In this document: piece by piece, positions 26,040 to 31,242 of the stretch | Numbering within the stretch: the stretch's first letter is position 1 | Layout: each line of letters starts with the position of its first letter | Assembly: GCA_039807445.1 (NCBI GenBank) | Contig: JBDHRG010000021.1 | Coordinates: forward strand, 1-31,242 | Origin: JBDHRG01 sp039807445 | Lineage (GTDB): Bacteria > Pseudomonadota > Gammaproteobacteria > Competibacterales > Competibacteraceae | Length of the DNA stretch: 31,242 bases | Direction: 5' to 3' | Made by a program: the position numbers and the translations under genes | The notes under the pieces: model-generated | What the model saw: the letters and a program-made list of their open reading frames with translations, nothing else | Told to the model about the DNA's origin: nothing | Database searches by the model: none

Positions 26040-27071
26040 ATGCTGATCCGGGCATTGACAGGAGCCTTGTCGCGCCCGTGGCGCCGCTGGCTGTTCCTCG
26101 CCGCGCTGTTCGCCGTTCCGGGCTTCGCCCAGGAAGCGCCGCGCGTCAGCGCGCGCTCGGCGATCGTGCTCGACGCCACCAGCGGCGAAATCCTCTACGC
26201 CAAGGACCCGCACGCGCTGCTGCCCCCGGCGAGCACCACCAAGGTCCTGACCGCGCTGATCGCGCTCGAACGGCTGGCTCCCGGGGACTGGCTGCCGGTG
26301 AGCCCCCAGGCCGCCGCGGCGGCGCCGAGCCGGGTCGGTTTGCGCGCCGGCGAGCGCGCACCAGTCGAAGACTTGCTGCACGGCTTGTTGCTGAAGTCGG
26401 GCAACGACGCCGCCGAAGTGCTCGCCGAAGCGGTCGGCGGCTCGGTGTCCGGCTTCGCGCGGCTGATGAATGCCCGCGCCCGCCAGCTCGGCGCGCTGAA
26501 CAGCCACTTCGCCAATCCGCATGGCTTGCCAGACGCCAGCCACATCAGCACCGCCTACGACCTCGCGGTAATCTTCCGCTACGCGATGCTGAACCCGGCG
26601 TTCACGCGCATCGTGCAGATGAAGAAGGCCACCGTGCGTATCGAAACCGGCAACCGCGCACGCGCGGTCCCGATCGCGAGTCACAACCGCCTGCTCGGCA
26701 GCTACGAGGGCATGCTCGGCGGCAAGACCGGCTTCACCAACGCCGCGCGCCGCTGCTACGTCGGCGAAGCCGAGCGCGGCGGACGGCGGGTGGTCATCGC
26801 GATGCTGGGCTCGAACGCGATGTGGGAAGACTCGCGCAAGCTGCTCGACTTCGGCTTCGCCCGTTACGGCCTGGCCGCGTCGCCGGCCCCGGCGGCGGTC
26901 AAGACCGCGCTGCCGGCCGCGCGCCCTGCCGCCAAGCCGCGCACCACCAAGGCCTCGACCCGCAAGGCGGTCGCGCCGGCGAAGAAGAAGCCGAACACCG
27001 CGGCCAGCGCAGGCAAGGCGCGCAAGACCGTCGACACCCGCAAGCCGTCCGGCGGCAAGCGCCCCGGCTGA
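26040..27071 (+). CDS. D-alanyl-D-alanine peptidase (S11/PBP7-like) with histone-like tail
   Basis: This periplasmic enzyme trims peptidoglycan peptides. The 343-residue protein has a basic N-terminus and signal peptide (hydrophobic 17-28, cleavage near AQE at 30-32). The S11 motifs are S65-TTK68 (PPASTTK), S120-G-N122 (KSGND) and K229-T-G (GGKTGFT). Residues about 285-343 form a Lys/Ala/Pro/Thr-rich tail (KASTRKAVAPAKKKPN), like histone H1 or AlgP repeats, which could bind the wall or nucleic acid. The usual beta-sandwich C-terminal domain of PBP5 is missing, so it is nearer PBP7. A 6-bp inverted repeat GCTGCC/GGCAGC (25965-25988) lies in the leader. Confidence 0.9.
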   Translation: MLIRALTGALSRPWRRWLFLAALFAVPGFAQEAPRVSARSAIVLDATSGEILYAKDPHALLPPASTTKVLTALIALERLAPGDWLPVSPQAAAAAPSRVGLRAGERAPVEDLLHGLLLKSGNDAAEVLAEAVGGSVSGFARLMNARARQLGALNSHFANPHGLPDASHISTAYDLAVIFRYAMLNPAFTRIVQMKKATVRIETGNRARAVPIASHNRLLGSYEGMLGGKTGFTNAARRCYVGEAERGGRRVVIAMLGSNAMWEDSRKLLDFGFARYGLAASPAPAAVKTALPAARPAAKPRTTKASTRKAVAPAKKKPNTAASAGKARKTVDTRKPSGGKRPG

Positions 27072-27087
27072 GGCACGAGGCACGGGG

Positions 27088-27964
27088 ATGCCGCGCCCCT
27101 ATCTGCTGCTAACGCTGGCGGCGCTGATCTGGTCGAGCAATTTCGTGCTCGGCCGCTACGTCAGCGGCGCGATCCCGCCGCTGGCGCTGTCGTTCTGGCG
27201 CTGGGCACTGGCCCTCGTGCTGCTGCTGCCCTTCGCCTGGTCCGAGCTGCGCGGCCGCGGCGCGCTGTTGCTCCGGCACTGGAAGAGCCTGCTCGCGCTC
27301 GGCGTGCTTGGCATCGCCAACTTCAACACCTTCACCTACCTCGGCCTGCAGTCGACCACCGCGACCAATGCGGTGCTGATGGTATCGACCACGCCGGTGG
27401 TGATCGTCCTGCTCTCGTTCGTGCTGCTCGGCCAGCGCGTGCGCGCGCCTCAGGCGCTCGGCATCGCGGTGTCGCTCGCCGGGGTCGCGGTGATCGTCGC
27501 GCAGGGCGAGCCCGCCCGCCTGGCGGCGCTGACGCTGAACCGCGGCGATGCCTGGGTGCTGGCCGCGGTGCTGAGCTGGGCGGCGTACTCGGTGTGCCTG
27601 CGCTGGCGTCCGGCCGGGCTGCCGCCGCTCGCTTTCCTGGTCGCGACCATGGCCGCCGGGCTCGTGGTGCTGGCGCCGCTGTACGCCTGGGGCCTCGCCC
27701 AGGGCCACCGCTTCGAGCCGACACCGCTCAACCTCGGCGCGATCGCCTATGGTCGCGGTGTTCGCCTCACTGATCGCCTACATCGCCTGGAACCGTGCGG
27801 TGGCCGAGGTCGGTGCCAACCGCGCCGGCCCCTTCCTGCACCTGATGCCGGCCTTCGGCACCGCGCTGTCAATGGTGGTGCTCGGCGAACGCCTCAGCGG
27901 CTTCCATTTCGCCGGTATCGCGCTGATCGCGCTCGGGCTGTACCTGACCACCGCACGCCGCTAG
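27088..27964 (+). pseudogene. EamA/DMT-family transporter with a frameshift
   Basis: The first 222 codons read as a drug/metabolite transporter: LLLTLAALIWSSNFVLGRYVS, a FWRWALALVLLLPF segment and LGLQSTTATNAVLMVSTTPVVIV. At about 27749-27752 the frame is lost, and the rest of the family (VAVFASLIAYIAWNRAVAEVG to LGLYLTTARR) continues in the next frame to a TAG at 27964. Removing one G of the TATGG at 27751-27752 restores a normal protein of about 291 residues with ten membrane segments and two EamA domains. It may be a true mutation or an assembly error; there is no long homopolymer at the site. The substrate is unknown. Confidence 0.85.
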
Positions 27965-28284
27965 CCCGGCGCGAGGTGCAGCGCCAGCCACACCGACGCC
28001 TCCGCCGGGCTGGTCCACTCGACGCGGTGGCGGCGGTGCGCCGCGATCCAAACCCAGTCGCCCGGCGCCAGTGCCAGCGGCGGCTCGCCATTGAAGCGCA
28101 GCACGGCGCGCCCCGACAGCAAGACCACCCACTCGTCGCCGTCCTGGTCGAACCACTGCCCTTCCGGCGTCGCCTGACCGTGCGAGACGATGCGCTCGAG
28201 GCGCAGCCCCGCGCGCTCGAGCAGCGTCTCGAAACGCTCGGCTTCGAGCCGTACCGGGATGCCTTCGAAAAGATTGCCGCGCAC
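27961..28284 (-). CDS. Small cupin-domain protein
   Basis: The 107-residue protein is a single cupin barrel. DQDGDEWVVLLSGRAVLRF (about residues 48-66) covers the first cupin motif and LAPGDWVWIAAHRRHRVEWT (about 73-92) the second, with His/Glu candidates for a metal site. The GTG at 28284 is chosen because GGAGGT stands seven bases upstream. The stop overlaps that of the EamA gene in the palindrome CTAG (27961-27964). Similar small cupins occur in many Proteobacteria without a fixed function; an enzyme or sensor role cannot be told apart here. Confidence 0.8.
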   Translation of the reverse strand: MRGNLFEGIPVRLEAERFETLLERAGLRLERIVSHGQATPEGQWFDQDGDEWVVLLSGRAVLRFNGEPPLALAPGDWVWIAAHRRHRVEWTSPAEASVWLALHLAPG

Positions 28285-28389
28285 GGCTGTCACCTCCGGG
28301 GGTAGGCGGCCGGCAGCCGGGCGGATACACTCGCCGCCCTGACCGGCCGCCGGCCCCGCGAATCCGAGCGTAGACCCGAGGACCACGAC

Positions 28390-29349
28390 ATGCTGATCGC
28401 CTTCGCCATCCGCGACGGGCGTCTGGAACAGACCCCGATCAGCCTGGACCAAGCGCCCGCCCCCGATGTCATGGAGCAGATCGTCTGGATCGACCTGCGC
28501 GACCCGACCGAGGAAGAGCGCGCATGGGTCGAGCGACATTTCCGCTTCGAGCTGACCGAAGAGCGGGAAATGGACGACATCGAACCCAGCGCACGGCTGT
28601 ACGAAGACGAGGACGGACTGCACCTGCACTCGTACTTCCTCAGCGACACCGACGAGCAGGTCCGCAACCTGACCGTAGCCTTCGATCTGCTCGCCGGCCG
28701 GCTGTTCACGCTGCACGAGGAAGACCTGTCGACCTTCCGTCTGTTCCGGCTGCGCGCGCGGCGCCAGCCCGGGCTGGTCAAGGACGCGATGGACATCGTG
28801 CTCGGGCTGTTCGAAGCCAAGGTCGAACAGCTCGCCGATCTGCTCGAGCAGATCTACTCCGAGCTCGAGCAGATCAGCCACCTGGTGCTGAGCCAGCCCG
28901 AAACCGACATGGGCGCGGTGCTGTCGCGGCTCGCGGTGCAGGAAGACTTGACCGGCAAGGCGCGCCTGAACCTGCTCGACACGCGCCGGACGGCGTCGTT
29001 CCTGCTGCGCTACGGCGTGCAGAGCGGCGGCCGCGGCGAAGACTTGCGCGAGATCCTACGCGACATCGAGTCGCTGACCAGCCACACCTCGTTCCTGTTC
29101 GACAAGGTGAACTTCCTGATGGATGCGGCGATGGGCTTCATCAACATCGAGCAGAACAAGATCATCAAGATCTTCTCGATCGCCGCGGTCGTGTTCCTGC
29201 CGCCGACGATGATCGCCAGCATCTACGGCATGAACTTCCAGCACATGCCCGAGCTCGACTGGACGCTGGGCTATCCGCTGGCGATCGGGCTGATGGCGCT
29301 CGCCGGCATCGCCCCGTACTGGTACTTCAAGCGCAAGGGCTGGCTCTGA
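28390..29349 (+). CDS. corA: CorA-type magnesium/cobalt transporter
   Basis: CorA proteins form inner-membrane pentamers that import Mg2+ and Co2+ or, in ZntB-like members, export Zn2+. The 319-residue protein has a large acidic cytoplasmic domain (about 1-245) with REMDDIEPSARLYEDEDGLHLHSYF, a long stalk helix, and two C-terminal membrane segments. The first (about 255-277, IFSIAAVVFLPPTMIASIYGMNF) ends in the signature GMN; the second (about 287-310) is followed by a basic KRKGWL tail. Length and motif match CorA. Its start lies 105 bases from the divergent cupin gene. Confidence 0.93.
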   Translation: MLIAFAIRDGRLEQTPISLDQAPAPDVMEQIVWIDLRDPTEEERAWVERHFRFELTEEREMDDIEPSARLYEDEDGLHLHSYFLSDTDEQVRNLTVAFDLLAGRLFTLHEEDLSTFRLFRLRARRQPGLVKDAMDIVLGLFEAKVEQLADLLEQIYSELEQISHLVLSQPETDMGAVLSRLAVQEDLTGKARLNLLDTRRTASFLLRYGVQSGGRGEDLREILRDIESLTSHTSFLFDKVNFLMDAAMGFINIEQNKIIKIFSIAAVVFLPPTMIASIYGMNFQHMPELDWTLGYPLAIGLMALAGIAPYWYFKRKGWL

Positions 29350-29605
29350 TATGAAAAACTCCAACTAAAACAACAGAAAATCAATTCGACGCAGAGGCTA
29401 AGTAAGCACGCATTCCGATTTGGAAGCTATCGATTCGCGAGCAGCACCGCTGCTGCAAGCCACCTCAGGTTCGGGATGCGCAGGCGCGCGCCTTCGATCC
29501 CGTCACCCCCTCTGCGCCGGGATGCCGTCAAGCAGGGCTTACGGCGCGGGTTTCACCTCGCGCCCATCCTCGGGTAAGCTGCTGTTCCTGAAAGGCCTCG
29601 ATGGC
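29350..29605. other. Intergenic region before the sugE riboswitch
   Basis: This 256-base stretch holds no gene I can support. The first 70 bases (to about 29420) are A-rich and stand out from the surrounding G+C-rich DNA. The sugE promoter should lie in the last 100 bases; TTTCAC at 29549-29554 with GTAAGC 17 bases on is the best pair I see, and it is weak. The short plus-strand frame that runs from 29420 towards rpoH is a shadow. Confidence 0.4.
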
Positions 29606-29675
29606 CCCCGCGGGGACGACCCCGCGCGGCATTCCCGTCCGGGGGACGTCCCCCATCCCATCGAGGAACTCCCCC
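29606..29675 (+). promoter_or_regulatory. Guanidine-II (mini-ykkC) riboswitch before sugE
   Basis: Two short hairpins with ACGN tetraloops stand just before the sugE start. The first is GGGG-ACGA-CCCC (29612-29623) with an outer extension of the stem to 29606-29629. The second is GGGGG-ACGT-CCCCC (29641-29654). Guanidine-II riboswitches are two such hairpins with ACGR loops, bind guanidinium in each, and turn on guanidine exporters such as SugE/Gdx. The second loop here is ACGU rather than ACGR. The TCCCCC of hairpin 2 recurs at 29670-29675 immediately before the ATG, so GGGGGA of hairpin 2 could pair instead with the start region. Confidence 0.9.
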
Positions 29676-29996
29676 ATGGCGTGGCTCATCCTGATCCTGG
29701 CTGGTCTGTTCGAGATCGGCTGGGCGATCGGCCTCAAGTACACCGAAGGCTTCACCCGGCTGTGGCCCAGCGTCGGCACCGCCGCGGCGATGGCGATCAG
29801 CCTCGGGCTGCTCGGCCTGGCGCTGAAGACCCTGCCGCTCGGCACCGCCTACGCGGTGTGGACCGGCGTCGGTGCGGTCGGCACCGCGATCCTCGGCATC
29901 GTGCTGTTCGGCGAGCCGGCGCAGGCGGCGCGGCTCGCGTGCATCGGCCTGATCGTCGCCGGCATCGTCGGCCTGAAGCTGGTGTCGGCGCACTGA
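29676..29996 (+). CDS. sugE: Guanidinium exporter (SMR family)
   Basis: The 106-residue protein has four membrane helices in the small multidrug resistance fold. WLILILAGLFEIGWAIGLKYT carries the essential Glu (E13) followed by IGWAIGLKY, the pattern of SugE/Gdx rather than EmrE-type drug pumps. GTAYAVWTGVGAVGTAILG lies near 66-84 and the protein ends LKLVSAH. Gdx exports guanidinium in exchange for protons, as an antiparallel dimer in the inner membrane. The guanidine-II riboswitch directly upstream supports this substrate. The GAGGA site (29663-29667) is nine bases from the ATG. The gene is also called gdx. Confidence 0.95.
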   Translation: MAWLILILAGLFEIGWAIGLKYTEGFTRLWPSVGTAAAMAISLGLLGLALKTLPLGTAYAVWTGVGAVGTAILGIVLFGEPAQAARLACIGLIVAGIVGLKLVSAH

Positions 29997-30010
29997 GCCG
30001 GCGCCGCTTC

Positions 30011-30035
30011 GGGGGCGGGAACTTCCCACCCCTTT
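30011..30035 (+). terminator. Possible terminator after sugE
   Basis: GGGG-C-GGG and CCC-A-CCCC form a stem with one mismatch and a loop AACTT, followed by only TTT. It begins 15 bases after the sugE stop. The short T run makes it weak, and it abuts the CIRCE element, so some read-through into rpoH is possible. Confidence 0.45.
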
Positions 30036-30060
30036 GGCACTCCCAGGACCGGAGTGCTAA
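30034..30060 (+). promoter_or_regulatory. CIRCE operator (HrcA site) before rpoH
   Basis: TTGGCACTC, a nine-base spacer and GAGTGCTAA match the CIRCE consensus TTAGCACTC-N9-GAGTGCTAA with one changed base (G for A at the third position). The spacer length is exactly nine. It ends 39 bases before the rpoH ATG, the expected place for an operator over the promoter or early leader. HrcA would repress rpoH here and release it on heat shock. CIRCE before rpoH is, as I recall, a known feature of Betaproteobacteria. Confidence 0.92.
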
Positions 30061-30099
30061 CATCAACCACGTTTGCTGATCGAAGGGGGAAGACGCGCA

Positions 30100-30966
<867 letters not shown>

Positions 30967-30991
30967 CTCCGAATCCTCCAGCCCCCTTTTT

Positions 30992-31242
30992 TCAAAGCCT
31001 GCGCAACAGGTCGACCGTCGGGTAGCCGTCGGCCACGAGCCCCAGCGCGCGCTGCGCCTGCTGCACCGCGACCCGTGTCTTCGCGCCGACCCGGCCGTCG
31101 ACCGGCCCCGGGTCGAAGCCGCGGGCGGCGAGGCGGCGCTGCAGCTCGCGCCCCTCGGCCGGGGCGAGCGGCGGCGCATCGAGCGGCCACGGCGCCGCGA
31201 AGCCGGCACCCGCGCCGCGCAGCCGCTCCGACAGCTGCGCGA
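30992..31242 (-). CDS. Lytic murein transglycosylase, C-terminal part (5' end outside window)
   Basis: The minus-strand frame is open to the window edge and stops at 30994-30992. The visible 82 residues include LSERLRGAGAGFAAPWPLDAPPL, the linker seen at the end of MltB-type catalytic domains, and a peptidoglycan-binding domain: ELQRRLAARGFDPGPVDGRVGAKTR and an end QRALGLVADGYPTVDLLRRL. MltB-like enzymes cleave the glycan strand and form 1,6-anhydromuramic acid ends in the periplasm. The catalytic Glu lies outside the window. It is convergent with rpoH (25 bases between); a T/A-rich CCCTTTTTTC lies in the gap. Confidence 0.85.
   Translation of the reverse strand, partial: AQLSERLRGAGAGFAAPWPLDAPPLAPAEGRELQRRLAARGFDPGPVDGRVGAKTRVAVQQAQRALGLVADGYPTVDLLRRL

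Noticed and set aside
29486..29515. TTCGATCCCGT, resembling a tRNA T loop, in the gap before sugE
   Set aside because: No pairing T stem, no acceptor strand and no CCA; not a tRNA or an attachment fragment.

Overview
The window is high in G+C (about two thirds by eye) and dense in genes. Gene content and order fit a Betaproteobacterium, most likely Rhodocyclales-like (Azoarcus/Thauera type): folE2-dxs-ispA-xseB, parE/parC, pcnB-folK, panB-panC, yggX-mutY, and rpoH preceded by a CIRCE operator. The taxon is inferred from gene families only.

Bases 1-2980 are the right-hand end of an integrated mobile element. Two small plus-strand genes and a broken DUF5681 gene face a minus-strand operon of a P4-type tyrosine integrase, a DUF4258 protein and a DUF2283 protein. 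The edge is a 50-base 3' fragment of tRNA-Pro(GGG) starting at the anticodon stem, followed by the native tRNA terminator. The other end of the element, which should carry the intact tRNA, lies left of the window.

Bases 3184-22005 are chromosomal core: a secreted protein with a PEP-CTERM-like tail, a GST-family protein, tpm, fdhD, a DUF6635-like membrane protein, the folate/isoprenoid block (folE2, dxs, ispA, xseB), a ClsB-like phospholipase D protein, both topoisomerase IV genes around a small membrane protein gene, two identical tRNA-Glu(CTC) genes, pcnB-folK, and panB-panC.

Bases 22006-23455 are a second, decayed insertion beside tRNA-Phe. Its phage-type integrase frame is intact over 352 codons except for two nonsense codons, and the usual catalytic Arg I position reads His.

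Bases 23747-31242 return to core genes: yggX, mutY, an SDR-fold protein, a D,D-peptidase with a histone-like tail, a frameshifted EamA transporter, a cupin, a CorA-type transporter, sugE under a guanidine-II (mini-ykkC) riboswitch, rpoH under CIRCE, and the 3' end of a lytic murein transglycosylase.

The most interesting signals are three. The guanidine-II riboswitch contains a duplicated TCCCCCAT segment that suggests a simple strand-exchange switch. A near-perfect CIRCE lies upstream of rpoH. Two integration events, in tRNA-Pro and near tRNA-Phe, are at different stages of decay. I found no clear evidence for a wholly new multi-gene system; the integrase/DUF4258/DUF2283 operon is the nearest candidate.
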